Source of the DNA: Reclinomonas americana ATCC 50394
Taxonomy: Eukaryota > Jakobida > Jakobea > Jakobida
Assembly (NCBI GenBank): GCA_048213135.1
Contig: PS015154.1
Coordinates: forward strand, 1 to 30,742
Direction: 5' to 3'
DNA length: 30,742 nucleotides
The notes beneath the pieces are model-generated. The model was given only the letters and a program-made list of their open reading frames with translations, was not told the DNA's origin and searched no databases. A program made the position numbers and the translations under genes. Positions 1-10,078 of the stretch are shown here, in pieces (the first letter of the stretch is position 1; every line of letters starts with the position of its first letter).

Positions 1-350
1 GAGGGGGAGGGGGAGGGGGGAGGGGGGAGGGGGAGAGGGAGGGGGAGGGGGAGGAAGACGGAGAGGGAGGGAGAGAGAGAGAGAAAGAGACCAACACACC
101 TCAAGGGAGTGTAAAAGGTGGAAATGAAAGGTTGAAAAAGATAAAAAGGGAGAGAGAGTTGAACCGGACCATAGACAGTGACATGGATAGGTTGAGAGGC
201 AAAGGTAGAGGGAAAGGGATGTGAGAGAAAGGGTGGAAGGGGGAGAGGGACGGGGTTGTGTGCTTCTGTGAGAGAACGAGAAGGAAGGCCAAAGAGTGCA
301 CGCACAATTACGGCACAGAATCCTGACTGCAAACCCCATGCCACACTCAC
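1..350. repeat. Purine-rich low-complexity sequence at the left edge (part of a DYRK intron)
   Basis: Positions 1-100 are GGGGGA/GAGA simple repeat and 100-290 is GA-rich. The kinase donor at 350 opens an intron here and I see no convincing next exon: a possible acceptor near 327 would give a 24-bp intron followed at once by a stop. The following kinase exon is therefore placed beyond the window. Confidence 0.6.
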
Positions 351-2442
351 CGTACTGTGTCATGGGCCTGCACGACGACACCAAACGAGCCCTTGCCAAG
401 CTTCTTCTTGACATGATACCGATCGGCAACCACGTGCTCTGTTCGTGGTACGTAGTTGCCCTCGGCATCGTCGACACTCTCCGCCAAACCCGCCAGCAAT
501 CGTTGCTTCTCGTAGTACTTGCTGCAAACGGGAAGGGCGGGTGAGTGAAGCGTGAAAAGAGAGAGAGTTAAGAGAAAATACACGCGCACCGATTGATCTC
601 CTTGTAGGTGGCCAGCAAGCGCACAGAGAGCTTGTGCACAGGTCGTGACTCGGCCGAGCGGTGGAAGGCCGATCGGTCAGTGGCCATTGGTTGCACGCCC
701 GACATGGCGACAGAGGAGGCTGCTGCGGCAGCCGCTGCGTCACCGCCGCTGACAGAGACCATTTCGACGAGGGCTGAAAATGGGGAGAAGGGAGAGGGAG
801 AAGGGTGAGGAGAAGGAAACGAGAGGAAGTGCGTTCTTGCTGCGACGAACAGGAACTAGATGCACCTGCCATTCTTCCACGCGAAACACAGAGGGAAAGA
901 GAGGGAGACAATGAGACAGAGGGAGAGATAGCGTGTTCCAGAGTGAGAAAAACTGAGCAAGAACCCCGTTGACTGATAGTGCTGCAAATGAGACATAAGA
1001 CGCACTGCACGCCGTACCTCACCCACACAGCCAGCACGGAAAGAGGGAGAAGCGAGAGAGAGAAACAAACAGCGAGTGCGCCAGAGAGCGTCAGAGAAAA
1101 TGAGAGGATTAGCGAGCAACCAAGACAACTACTCCTTTGCCTCATCGCGCCCCAAGTGAGACACGCCAAGCACACTAGCCACACCAACACACGTACACAA
1201 AAACGCAGAGAGGCAAGTGCGCGTGAGTGAGTGAGTGTGTGCGAGAGAGACGTGAGAAAATGACAGAACAAGGAGCAACTGAGACAAGTGCTCCTTCAAC
1301 TGAATGCGCTGTGGGAGAGAGAGAGAGGGAGGGAGGGAGAGAGAAAGAGAGAACGAGTGTGCTGGAGAGAGAAATGAGGAAAAACGACAGAGGATGGAAG
1401 GCGGCAACCGAGACAAGTGCTCCTGCGACTGAGTGCGCTGTGTATGTGAGAGAGGGCACTCGATACCCTGTGCTCCACACACGCCCATGCTCCATCACAC
1501 AGAACAGGAAAGGGAGTGAGAGAGAGAGAGAGTGAGAGAGTGAGGAACGGTGTCTGTGTGAAGTGAAAAAATGACAGAACGAGGAGCAACTGAGACAAGT
1601 GCTTCAACTGAATGCGCTGTGGGTGGGAGAGAGAGAGAGAGCGAGAGAGCGAGAGAAAGAGATAACGAGTGCGCTGGAGAGAGAAAATGAAGAAAACCGA
1701 CAGAGGATCTCAAGAGCACGCGAGACAAGTGCCCCTGNNNNNNNNNNNNNNNNNNNNNNNNNNNNNNNNNNNNNNNNNNNNNNNNNNNNNNNNNNNNNNN
1801 NNNNNNNNNNNNNNNNNNNNNNNNNNNNNNNNNNNNNNNNNNNNNNNNNNNNNNNNNNNNNNNNNNNNNNNNNNNNNNNNNNNNNNNNNNNNNNNNNNNN
1901 NNNNNNNNNNNNNNNNNNNNNNNNNNNNNNNNNNNNNNNNNNNNNNNNNNNNNNNNNNNNNNNNNNNNNNNNNNNNNNNNNNNNNNNNNNNNNNNNNNNN
2001 NNNCGACTGAATGCGCTGTCTGTGTGAGAGACACAGAGAGAGGGCACTCGACACACCGTGCTCCACACACCACCAACACCCATTCTCCTGCCATCTCATC
2101 CCCATCTCATCCCCTCTGTCTCTCACCATCCAACGGCGACGCCGACGCCGGCACCGTCACCGCACCAACCGCCGCGCCGCTGCCGCCTGCTCCAGCAACC
2201 GCCGCCGGCGATCCAGTCGACTGAGTGGACGACGCAGCGGCCGCCGCCGCCGCCGCCGCCGCAGCCGCCGCCGCTGATGCACTCGACGACGATTTCACCA
2301 AATCAACATCCATGGAAAGCGGCTTGGGCACGGACGATGACGACGACGATGCTCCGCCTGCACTCGGCGAGGTGTTCTCCTTGGCGCCACTGCTGCCTCC
2401 ACCAGCAACAACAACCTGACCGCGCGGAGGCGGTGATTCCAT
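351..2442 (-). CDS. DYRK1-type dual-specificity protein kinase, 5' part (3 exons, catalytic domain continues off the left edge)
   Basis: The model joins exons 2442-2127, 773-590 and 521-351; phases agree at both junctions (1, then 2) and the last exon ends at a GTGAGT donor at 350. Exon 1 is low-complexity (Gly, Ser, a poly-Ala tract of over ten residues). Exon 2 carries the DYRK-homology box, read as KLSVRLLATYKEIN. Exon 3 continues with RKYYEKQR, an acidic stretch before NYVPRTE, and the kinase glycine loop GKGSFGVVVQAHD. The order DH box, acidic stretch, then G-loop is typical of DYRK1/minibrain kinases, which autophosphorylate a tyrosine during folding and then phosphorylate Ser/Thr targets. 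The VAIK lysine, HRD and DFG motifs lie outside the window, so activity cannot be judged. Start chosen at the ATG of MESPPPRGQ; upstream sequence is CA/GT repeats. Family assignment is fairly sure; the paralogue is not. Confidence 0.82.
1264..2090. repeat. About 310-bp tandem duplication in DYRK intron 1, interrupted by an N gap
   Basis: Within the 1353-bp first intron of the kinase gene (774-2126), the block starting at 1264 (acaaggagcaactgagacaa) recurs at about 1574 (acgaggagcaactgagacaa). The second half of the unit, at about 1388-1490, recurs from about 1698 across the gap to about 2070. Both copies end in a tract resembling gagggcactcgataccctg and CTCCACACAC. The N run at 1738-2003 lies inside copy two. 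The rest of the intron is GA-rich simple sequence. Confidence 0.75.
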
Positions 2443-3838
2443 AATCTACTCGCACTCTTTGGTTTTTCCCAGCACACGCTTGCTTGGAAAGGAAAACACA
2501 CACAACCGCACTAACAAAGAGGAAGCTGTGCGCAAACAACAACAACAACAAAAAAAGTGTGAGAGATGGACGACGACGAGATGGCGCACAACGGTTTAAC
2601 GGGCGCGTGTGTGTGCCTCTTGTCACTGTGCTCTCTCGCTTGTCGTGTTTCACTCTNNNNNNNNNNNNNNNNNNNNGTGTGTGTGTGTGCTGACAAAAAA
2701 ACGCATGCACATGTACACGCAGAGAGAGACAAGGCGACAGTGTGTGTGTGTGTGCGTGTTTGAGCAGTGAGTGTCTAACGGAATCGCGCACGTTTTTGGC
2801 TCACAACGCGTGCGTGTGTGCGTGTCGGTGCGTGACTCACTCTTGTGTTGACACAGTGCGTGCGAGACAGAGAGCGTGAGCGCAAAGAGAGTGTGCGCCG
2901 GTGTGCGTGTGTGAAAGGCCGACCGGACATCACAAACAACCGCCCGGCAAACGACGCAAAGTGCAAACACTCACACTTGTGAAAAAATAATCTGCACTTT
3001 GCTCTCTCTCGCTCGCTCGCCGCTTCTCTGTGTTGACTGGCGAAACGCAGACCGCCACTCACCAGGTGTTGTCTGTCTGCGCGGTATGCGTGTGGTGTGG
3101 TGCGTGTCGATTCGTTGATTCGGTGGGCCGTCGATTTGACACCGGACTGTGGTCGGACGATTTGCGGCCCGCGGGAAATGCTCGAGTGAGGCAGGGAGAG
3201 GAAGAGGAGGAGGTGATGGCGGGCGCAAAGTTCAGGTGGAGCTGCGCTTCTTGCACGCGCCAAAAATGATCGCGCGTGAGTTTCGAGATCCGAATTCGGC
3301 AAAGTCAATCCGCATGCATCCGCAGGTTATCGTGTCGGAACGGGGGATCCATTCTCAAGTGTAGACGTAGGCAAAGAAAAGAGAAATCGAGAAGAGCTCG
3401 TTGCAATTGATTTTCGGGCTCCAAATTCGAACGCTCGAGCTTGAAACTGGTCGTGATTGCAAGCTTGTCATTGTTTCGTGCATTCGTAGCTCCCGATGTT
3501 TGTTCTCCGACCTCGGTACCCGGAGGCTGCCCGCGCAGTTGGCTCCTTGCCACAGCTTGTACTGCAGAACGAAACGATCACACTGAGTTTCTCTGCCGTG
3601 CATGCGCAGAAATGGACAGCATTGGATAGGATAAGCACAACAATTCATTCACCTAAGAGAGAGAGAGAGAGAGACGAAGCGTTTGGAGACGAGCAAGATG
3701 CTCAGGAATCCTGGTCCATCCACAACCGACGACGGTGGTCGGCGATGCGTCAACGGACAGCACGAGAGGATAGAGGGACGTACGGATAAAAGAAAGAAAA
3801 GGCGAGAGCTCGAGATACACAGACGGGATGCTCGTCCA
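2443..3838. other. Intergenic region between the kinase start and the WD40 array
   Basis: Positions 2443-2960 are rich in GT/CA dinucleotide repeats and hold a 20-N gap at 2657-2676; this is the presumed kinase promoter and 5' leader side. From 2960 to 3650 the sequence is more complex, but I could not build a supported gene: reading frames are short, lack family motifs and have no consistent splice pattern. Positions 3700-3838 match the sequence found 3' of WD40 genes 2 and 3, so this part belongs to the duplicated WD40 unit. Confidence 0.5.
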
Positions 3839-4942
3839 TCACAAGCGATTGCTTGCGTCGGCGAAGCACCGATGCAGAATAACCTCGGCCTCCTCGACCA
3901 CGAAGCAGCGGAGCACCATCTCTGGAAGGCAACGCGAATCTCGCACCTGGTCCCCCTCTGCACCCTGCCGCTGCATCTCCTGCACAGCACGCATGGCCGA
4001 GCGCGCACAATCGACCTCCTCTCGCGCGAGGCAATGAGGAGTAGACCATACCCTCACTGTGCAGTCTGGGCTGCCACTCACAATGTGCTGACCATCGGGA
4101 GAGACGGCAACGTACTCTATCCCTTCGGTGTGCCCCACCAACCGCCGCACCTCCTCACCACTTGCCAGCGACCACACCCGCACTGTCTGGTCCTGACTCC
4201 CGCTGACAATTAGCTCTCCATCGGGAGTAACTGTGACACAGCGCACCTCATCCGCGTGACCCTCCAACCGCCGCACTTCCTCTCCGCTCGCCAGCGACCA
4301 CACTCGCACTGTAAAGTCATCGCCCCCGCTCACGATGCACTGACCATCGGGAGTGACGACGGCAGACCACACATCGCCAGCGTGTCCCTCCAGTCGGCGC
4401 ACCTCCTTCCCACTCGCCAGTGACCACACTCGCACTGTTTCGTCTCCACTCGCACTCACAATGTGCTCGCCATCTGGAGTGACAGCGACCGACAACACGT
4501 ACGCGCGGTGCCCTGAAAGTAGATGCTCCATAGTGCCAGTCGCCAGCGACCACACTCGCACTGAACTATCCCAACTCCCACTAATCACGTGCCGCCCGTT
4601 GGGGGTGACAGCGACCGAGGATACCCAATTAGTGTGCCCCCGCAGCAGTCCCACTTGCTCTCCACTTGCCAGTGCCCACACTCGGACTGTGAAGTCGTCG
4701 CCACCGCTCACAACATGCAGCCCATCAGGAGTGATGGCGACAGCCGATACTCCTGCAGCGCATCCCTCGAGCCGTTGGACTTCCTTTCCGGTCGCCAGCG
4801 ACCACACTCGCAGAGTGCAGACGGCGCTGGCACCGCCAATCACAATGTGATCCGAGGTGACGGTGACACATGATACGACGTCATCGTGACGGAACACGTA
4901 CTTGCATGGGAGAGAAGGAGGAGGAGGAGGAGCGGAGGTCAT
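3839..4942 (-). CDS. Seven-bladed WD40 repeat protein, array member 1 (367 aa, single exon)
   Basis: An intronless frame encodes a short proline-rich leader (MTSAPPPPPSLP) and then seven WD40 units. Each unit runs from a GH dipeptide through VAVTPDG and VSG to a VRVW strand end; these ends occur about every 42 residues, and seven make a closed beta-propeller. A tail of about 60 residues follows, partly helical, containing DSRCLPEMVLRCF and ending ADASNRL. The upstream frame is open to 5071, but the internal ATG at 4942 is chosen because the four paralogues share similar residues (M-S/T/A-S-A/T-P) there. Such propellers usually act as interaction scaffolds; the partner is unknown. There is no NACHT, F-box or kinase domain in the frame. 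The repeat units are unusually alike, suggesting recent internal amplification or conversion. Confidence 0.88.
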   Translation of the reverse strand: MTSAPPPPPSLPCKYVFRHDDVVSCVTVTSDHIVIGGASAVCTLRVWSLATGKEVQRLEGCAAGVSAVAITPDGLHVVSGGDDFTVRVWALASGEQVGLLRGHTNWVSSVAVTPNGRHVISGSWDSSVRVWSLATGTMEHLLSGHRAYVLSVAVTPDGEHIVSASGDETVRVWSLASGKEVRRLEGHAGDVWSAVVTPDGQCIVSGGDDFTVRVWSLASGEEVRRLEGHADEVRCVTVTPDGELIVSGSQDQTVRVWSLASGEEVRRLVGHTEGIEYVAVSPDGQHIVSGSPDCTVRVWSTPHCLAREEVDCARSAMRAVQEMQRQGAEGDQVRDSRCLPEMVLRCFVVEEAEVILHRCFADASNRL

Positions 4943-5014
4943 GTGCGCCTGGGCGTATGCGTGAAGCGCGATCGGAAGCGCGTGTGTAATGTCGACTCGT
5001 AATGTCCTCTCTCG

Positions 5015-5230
5015 CCACACAATGGCGGGCGTTTCGAAGTTGTTTCGAAGGCAAGCACCTTGATGTATCACCCTTCACCGAAACACGTATTACAATCACA
5101 TGCCGCGCGCGCTTCACTTCAACTATCGCAGTATTCAGCAACCAGCACGAGTATAAACGTCGGCAACGGAGACGAAAAGAGCGAGATGCACATCAGCGCG
5201 TCCATCCACAACCGGCGACGGTGGTCGGCG
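5015..5230 (-). promoter_or_regulatory. Conserved upstream block of WD40 member 1 (copy at 6475-6690, partial copy at 7905-7970)
   Basis: About 215 bp upstream of member 1 is almost identical to 6475-6690 upstream of member 2. A shorter part, including ttgtttcgaaggcaagcac, also lies upstream of member 3 at 7911-7929. The core holds two TTCGAA palindromes five bases apart (5033-5049), some 90 bp before the ATG. Shared promoter function is an inference from position and conservation; the similarity could equally reflect recent duplication. Confidence 0.5.
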
Positions 5231-5322
5231 CTGCAAGGTGTCGATGGACATCACGAGAAGAAAGAGGGACGTACGGAGAAAAGAAAGAAAAAGGCGAGAA
5301 AAACAGACGGGATGCTCGTCCA

Positions 5323-6417
5323 TCAGAACCGGAGACAGTCGTCCGTGGAGCACCGATGAACAACAACCTCCGCCTCCTCGACCACGAAGCAGCGCAGCAC
5401 GATCTCCACCAGACACCGCTGTTCTTCCTCTTCCCGCATCGCCTGCACCGCCCACATGGCCTCCCGCGCACAATCGAGCTCTTGGCGAGCGAGGCCGCAC
5501 GGAGTGGACCACACTCGCACTGTTCCATCCACACAGCCACTGACAATATGCTGGCCATCGGGACTGACGGCAACCGACTGCACTGTGTCGGTGTGCCCCA
5601 CCAACCGCCACACCTCCTCGCCGCTCGCCAGCGACCACACCCGCACAGTCTCGTCGACACTTCCGCTAACAATGAACTCACCATCGGGAGTAACTGTGAC
5701 ACAGTGCACGTCATCCGCGTGACCGTCCATTCGTCGCTCCTCCTCACCGCTCACCAGCGACCACACTCGCACTGTGAAGTCATCGCTCCCACTCACGATG
5801 TGCTGACCATCGGGAGTGATGGCGACAGACCACACGAAGTCAGTGTGTCCCTCCAGTCGGCGCACCTCCTTCCCACTCGCCAGTGACCACACTCGCACTG
5901 TTTCGTCTCCACTCGCACTCACAATGTGCTCGCCATCTGGAGTGACAGCGACAGACAACACACTCATGAGGTGTCCTTCGAGTTGACGCTCACAGTTGCC
6001 AGTCGCCAGCGACCACACTCGCACTGAACTATCCCAACTCCCACTAATCACGTGCCGCCCATTGGGGGTGACAGCGACCGAGGATACCCAATTAGTGTGC
6101 CCCCGCAGCAGTCCCACTTGCTCTCCGCTTGCCAGTACCCACACTCGGACTGTGGAGTCGTCGCCACCGCTCACAACATGCAGCCCATCGGGAGTGACGG
6201 CAACTGATCGCACGACACCAGTGTGTCCCTCCAGCCGGCACACTTTTGCGCCACTCGCCAGTGACCACACTCGCAGAGTGCAGACGGCGCTGGCACCGCC
6301 AATCACAATGTGATCCGAGGTGACAGTGACACAAGGTACGGCGTCATCGTGACGGAACACGTTCTTGCATGGTAGAGACGGAGGAGGAGGAGGAGGAAGA
6401 GAAGGAGCGGAGGCCAT
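5323..6417 (-). CDS. Seven-bladed WD40 repeat protein, array member 2 (364 aa, single exon)
   Basis: It has the same architecture as member 1: proline-rich leader (MASAPSLPPPPPPSLP), seven GH...VRVW propeller units and the family tail, here with EEEEQRCLVEIVLRCF and ending STDDCLRF. The first blades (FRHDDAVPCVTVTSDHIVIG) and third blade are nearly identical to member 1, while blade six and the tail are closer to member 3. The start at 6417 is aligned to the shared paralogue start; the frame is open further upstream to 6534. There are no introns. Position in a head-to-tail array with copied flanking DNA indicates tandem duplication. The propeller is inferred to be a protein-binding platform; function unknown. 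Confidence 0.88.
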   Translation of the reverse strand: MASAPSLPPPPPPSLPCKNVFRHDDAVPCVTVTSDHIVIGGASAVCTLRVWSLASGAKVCRLEGHTGVVRSVAVTPDGLHVVSGGDDSTVRVWVLASGEQVGLLRGHTNWVSSVAVTPNGRHVISGSWDSSVRVWSLATGNCERQLEGHLMSVLSVAVTPDGEHIVSASGDETVRVWSLASGKEVRRLEGHTDFVWSVAITPDGQHIVSGSDDFTVRVWSLVSGEEERRMDGHADDVHCVTVTPDGEFIVSGSVDETVRVWSLASGEEVWRLVGHTDTVQSVAVSPDGQHIVSGCVDGTVRVWSTPCGLARQELDCAREAMWAVQAMREEEEQRCLVEIVLRCFVVEEAEVVVHRCSTDDCLRF

Positions 6418-6778
6418 GTGTGTGTGCGTATGCGTGAAGAGCGGCAGTGCGTGTAATGGATCGTGCAATGTCCTCGCCACACAATGGCGGGCGTTTCGAA
6501 GTTGTTTCGAAGGCAAGCACCTTGGTATCACCACCCTTCACCGCAACACGTATTAGAATCACATGCCGCGTTTCACTTCAACTATCGCAGTATTCAGCAA
6601 CCAGCACGAGTATAAACGTCGGCAACGGAGACGAAAAGAGCCAGATGCACATCAGCGCGTCCATCCACAACCGGCGACGGTGGTCGGCGATGCGTCAACG
6701 GACAGCACGAGAAGAAAGAGGGACGTACGGAGATAAGAAAGGCGAGAGCTCGAGATAAACAGACGGGATGCTCGTCCA

Positions 6779-7849
6779 TCACAAGCGATTGCTTGCGTCG
6801 GCGAAGCACCGATGCAGAATAACCTCGGCCTCCTCGACCACGAAGCAGCGCAGCACAATCTCCACCAGACACCGCTGTTCTTCCTTTTTCCGCATCTTCT
6901 GCACCGCCCACATGGCCTCCCGCACACTGTCGAGCTCCAGCCGAGCGAGGCCGCACGGAGTGGACCACACTCGCACTGTTCCATCCACACAGCCACTCAC
7001 AATATGCTGGCCATCGGGACTGACGGCAACCGACTGCACTGTGTCGGTGTGCCCCACCAACCGCCGCACCTCCTCGCCGCTCGCCAGCGACCACACCCGC
7101 ACAGTCTGGTCGACACTCCCGCTCACAATGAACTCACCATTGGGAGTAACTGTGACACAGCGCACCTCATCCGCGTGACCGTCCATTTGTCGCTCCTCCT
7201 CACCGCTCACCAGCGACCACACTCGCACGGAGCAGTCACTGCTCCCACTGACGATATGCTGCTCATCGGGAGTGATGGCGACAGACCACAAGTGATCAGA
7301 GTGTCCCATCAACCGCCGCATGTCGTCGCCAGTTGCAAGTGATCGCACTCGCACTGCGTTGTCGTAATCGCAAGAAGTCACGATATGCTGACCGTCTGCA
7401 GTGACGGCGATCGATGCTACCGATTCGCGGAACTGTCGCACAGGATCTCCACTCGTCAGCGGCCAATCTAGCACTGTCAAATGCCAACTCCCAGTGACCA
7501 CATGCTGACCATCGAGAGTGACGGCAACTGATGTTACATCTCCATCGAGGTCCTCAAACATTCGAATCTCATCTTCAGTCGCCAGTGACCACACACGCAC
7601 GGTCTCGTCGGCGCTCCCACTCACGACGTGCTCACCATCGGGAGTGACGGCAACCGATCGCACGACACCAGTGTGTCCCTCCAGCCGGCACACTTTTGCG
7701 CCACTCGCCAGTGACCACACTCGCACCGTCTTGTCGGCACCGCCACTCACCACGTGTTGCCCGTCGGGAGTGACAGCGACACTGTACACGACGCCACAGT
7801 GACCGCGCAAGCATTTGGACGGAAGGGAAGGGGGAGGCGTGGAGGTCAT
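6779..7849 (-). CDS. Seven-bladed WD40 repeat protein, array member 3 (356 aa, single exon)
   Basis: It starts MTSTPPPSLPSK and encodes seven WD40 units plus the family tail. Two blades are degenerate: blade three ends TVLDWPL and blade four ends AVRVRSLATG instead of VRVW, so these strands lack the usual tryptophan or spacing. The first blade begins LRGHCGVVYSVAVTPDG, like member 4 and unlike members 1 and 2. The tail combines the member 2 type centre (KKEEQRCLVEIVLRCF) with a last segment identical to member 1 (VILHRCFADASNRL), which points to gene conversion. No introns are seen. Molecular role beyond a scaffold is unknown. Confidence 0.88.
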   Translation of the reverse strand: MTSTPPPSLPSKCLRGHCGVVYSVAVTPDGQHVVSGGADKTVRVWSLASGAKVCRLEGHTGVVRSVAVTPDGEHVVSGSADETVRVWSLATEDEIRMFEDLDGDVTSVAVTLDGQHVVTGSWHLTVLDWPLTSGDPVRQFRESVASIAVTADGQHIVTSCDYDNAVRVRSLATGDDMRRLMGHSDHLWSVAITPDEQHIVSGSSDCSVRVWSLVSGEEERQMDGHADEVRCVTVTPNGEFIVSGSVDQTVRVWSLASGEEVRRLVGHTDTVQSVAVSPDGQHIVSGCVDGTVRVWSTPCGLARLELDSVREAMWAVQKMRKKEEQRCLVEIVLRCFVVEEAEVILHRCFADASNRL

Positions 7850-8259
7850 GTCGGTGCGTGTGTGGACGAGGCAAGGACGATGATGCAGTGTCCTCCGCAC
7901 TCTTGGGAAGTTGTTTCGAAGGCAAGCACTTTGGTATCACCCCACCGCAACGTGTATTACACATGCCTTGCATTACCTCTAAGGGGTCAGAGAGTTTGCA
8001 GCGGTTTGCAACAAGGATTACGATACAGTTCTAGGCGATGGGAGAATGAGCTGGATAAACAGTGATGCCTTCCGACCACAGACATTGGCGAACATCGAAG
8101 AACAGCAGGAAAAGAGAGAAAGGAACGCAATGCGAGACAGACAGCCACCGATGCTCGTCCAACACAACCGGCGACGATCATCAATGAGAGATGCCACAGG
8201 GAAAAGAGAGAGAGAGAGACATACACAGTGGAACGAAAAGGGCCAGCGATGCTCACCCA

Positions 8260-9351
8260 TCAAAAACGGAGCTCGTGATCGTGGTCGCTGCGATGTAGAA
8301 CTACAGCCGCATCCTCGACGATGAAGCAACGCAGCACCATCTCCGGAAGGCATCGCGAATCTCGCACCTCCTCGTTTCCACCTCCCCGTTGCATCTCCTG
8401 CACAGCACGCATGGCCTCCCGCGCACAATCGAGCTCCTGCCAAGCGAGGCCGCACGGAGTGGACCACACTCGCACTGTTCCATCCACACAGCTACTCACA
8501 ATATGATGCCCATCGGGACTGACGGCAACGGACTGTACTGCGTCGGTGTGCCCCACCAACCGCCGCAACTCCTCGCCACTCGCCAGCGACCACAGACGCA
8601 CAGTCTTGTCCTCACTGCCACTCACTATGTACAGACCATCACGAGTGACGGCGACAGACAGTACGGAATCAGTGTGCCCATCCAACACTCGCACTAACTC
8701 TCCACTCGCCAGTGACCACATACACACTATTTGGTCACACGCCCCGCTGACAATGAACTGACCATCGGGAGTGACGGCGACAGAACACACGTAGTCATCG
8801 TGTGCGTTTAACCATCGCAACTCTTCTCCAGTCGCCAGTGACCGCACCCGCACTGTACATGTGCAGTCGTAATCACTTGCAAACACGACATTCTCCCCGT
8901 CGGGAGTGACAACGATGCATGTCGCCGAAGCGCCAAACTGTCGCACCTCCTCACCACTCGCCAGCGACCACACTCGCACTGCGCCATCCCAGCCTCCACT
9001 CACAACATGCTGTCCATCGGGTGTGCCAGCAACAGAACGCACGCTTCCATGGTGGCCCTTCAACAATCGAATCTCTTCTCCACTCGCCAGTGACCACACT
9101 CGCACCGTGCTGCCTGTACCCCCACTCACAACGTGCAGGCCATCGGGAGTGATGGCGACAGAGAGCACTGCATCAGTGTGTCCCTCAAAGCGTTGTATTT
9201 CGCGCCCACTGGCCAGTGACCACACACGCACAGTGAAGTCGGCACCGCCACTCACCACGTGTTGCCCATCGGGAGTGACGGCGACACTGTGCGCGGCACC
9301 GCGGTGGCCACACAAGCGCTTGGATGGGAGGAAATGAGGGACTGCGGACAT
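8260..9351 (-). CDS. Seven-bladed WD40 repeat protein, array member 4 (363 aa, single exon)
   Basis: This is the most diverged member of the array. It begins MSAVPHFLPSKRLCGHRG, so the proline-rich leader is reduced, and encodes seven WD40 units. Blade four (CTVRVRSLATGEELRWLNAH) carries an extra Cys-Asp insertion, and blade five ends IVCMWSLASG. The tail (EVRDSRCLPEMVLRCFIVED) resembles member 1. Its upstream DNA does not carry the long conserved block seen before members 1 to 3, but keeps a short agtgtcctcc element near 9472-9481. As the outermost copy and most diverged, it may be the oldest duplicate; that is inference. Confidence 0.87.
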   Translation of the reverse strand: MSAVPHFLPSKRLCGHRGAAHSVAVTPDGQHVVSGGADFTVRVWSLASGREIQRFEGHTDAVLSVAITPDGLHVVSGGTGSTVRVWSLASGEEIRLLKGHHGSVRSVAGTPDGQHVVSGGWDGAVRVWSLASGEEVRQFGASATCIVVTPDGENVVFASDYDCTCTVRVRSLATGEELRWLNAHDDYVCSVAVTPDGQFIVSGACDQIVCMWSLASGELVRVLDGHTDSVLSVAVTRDGLYIVSGSEDKTVRLWSLASGEELRRLVGHTDAVQSVAVSPDGHHIVSSCVDGTVRVWSTPCGLAWQELDCAREAMRAVQEMQRGGGNEEVRDSRCLPEMVLRCFIVEDAAVVLHRSDHDHELRF

Positions 9352-9355
9352 GTGA

Positions 9356-9397
<42 letters not shown>

Positions 9398-10078
9398 GGA
9401 GAGAGAGAAAGTGTGTGTGTGTGTGTGTGTGTGCGTGTATGTGTGTGTGTGTGCGCGTGTGATGGTCAACAGTGTCCTCCAATCTTCGCAACTTCAACTT
9501 GCGACGTGGGCTCCCCCTGTATCATGCATCCGAAAACAGAGACAGCACCTGGCAAGCAGGGGTCAGGCCAGGGATGAGGCGATTCGGTGCTGTTGAGTTG
9601 TACTGTACCTCAGTAGCGAGAATACAAAGATTTCGTTGCCTTCTTGCGTGACTCACAGAAAGCGCTGCAAAGGGGCTCCTCTTGCGCTCTTTTCTCCACC
9701 ACGTAGACGACGCGTTGTTTTCCGGACGATCATCACTCGTTTGCGTTCTGTGGAAGTGGCTGTGGAGGTGCGGTCTCTGCAAAATCGAGCATACAACTGC
9801 ATGTGTATTTGTATATTGTTGCCAAGGTCATTGTCGGCAAGAGATATGTCGCACTATTGCAATGTGGTGAATGAAGTGTTTGTTTTGTTGGGTGTTTCTT
9901 CTCAATCCACCGCTCACTATACATTTGTAGTCTGCATCACCGCGACACGGACAAAAGAAGACACTCCCCACTCATCATCGCGACAGATACTGCGTGGACG
10001 TCAGCTGGTTCAGCGCCGGCCTCCTGTGCACACACACACACACACAAACATCTTATCAGTCTCAACTCAAGCACCCAT
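9352..10078. other. Intergenic region with GA/GT microsatellite between WD40 member 4 and the EFCAB10-like gene
   Basis: Positions 9359-9410 are (GA)n and 9411-9455 are (GT)n. The remainder up to 10078 is unique sequence with only short frames and no recognisable domain or splice pattern. It should hold the promoter of WD40 member 4 and the 3' end of the EFCAB10-like gene. Confidence 0.5.

Noticed and set aside
327-350. Possible 24-bp intron in the kinase gene
   Set aside because: It is far shorter than the other introns (55-70 bp), and the joined frame hits a stop after a few residues.
4317-9000. Numerous antisense frames opposite the WD40 genes (His/Pro/Thr-rich)
   Set aside because: They mirror the repeated sense codons, have no independent motif, and the sense strand clearly encodes WD40 blades.
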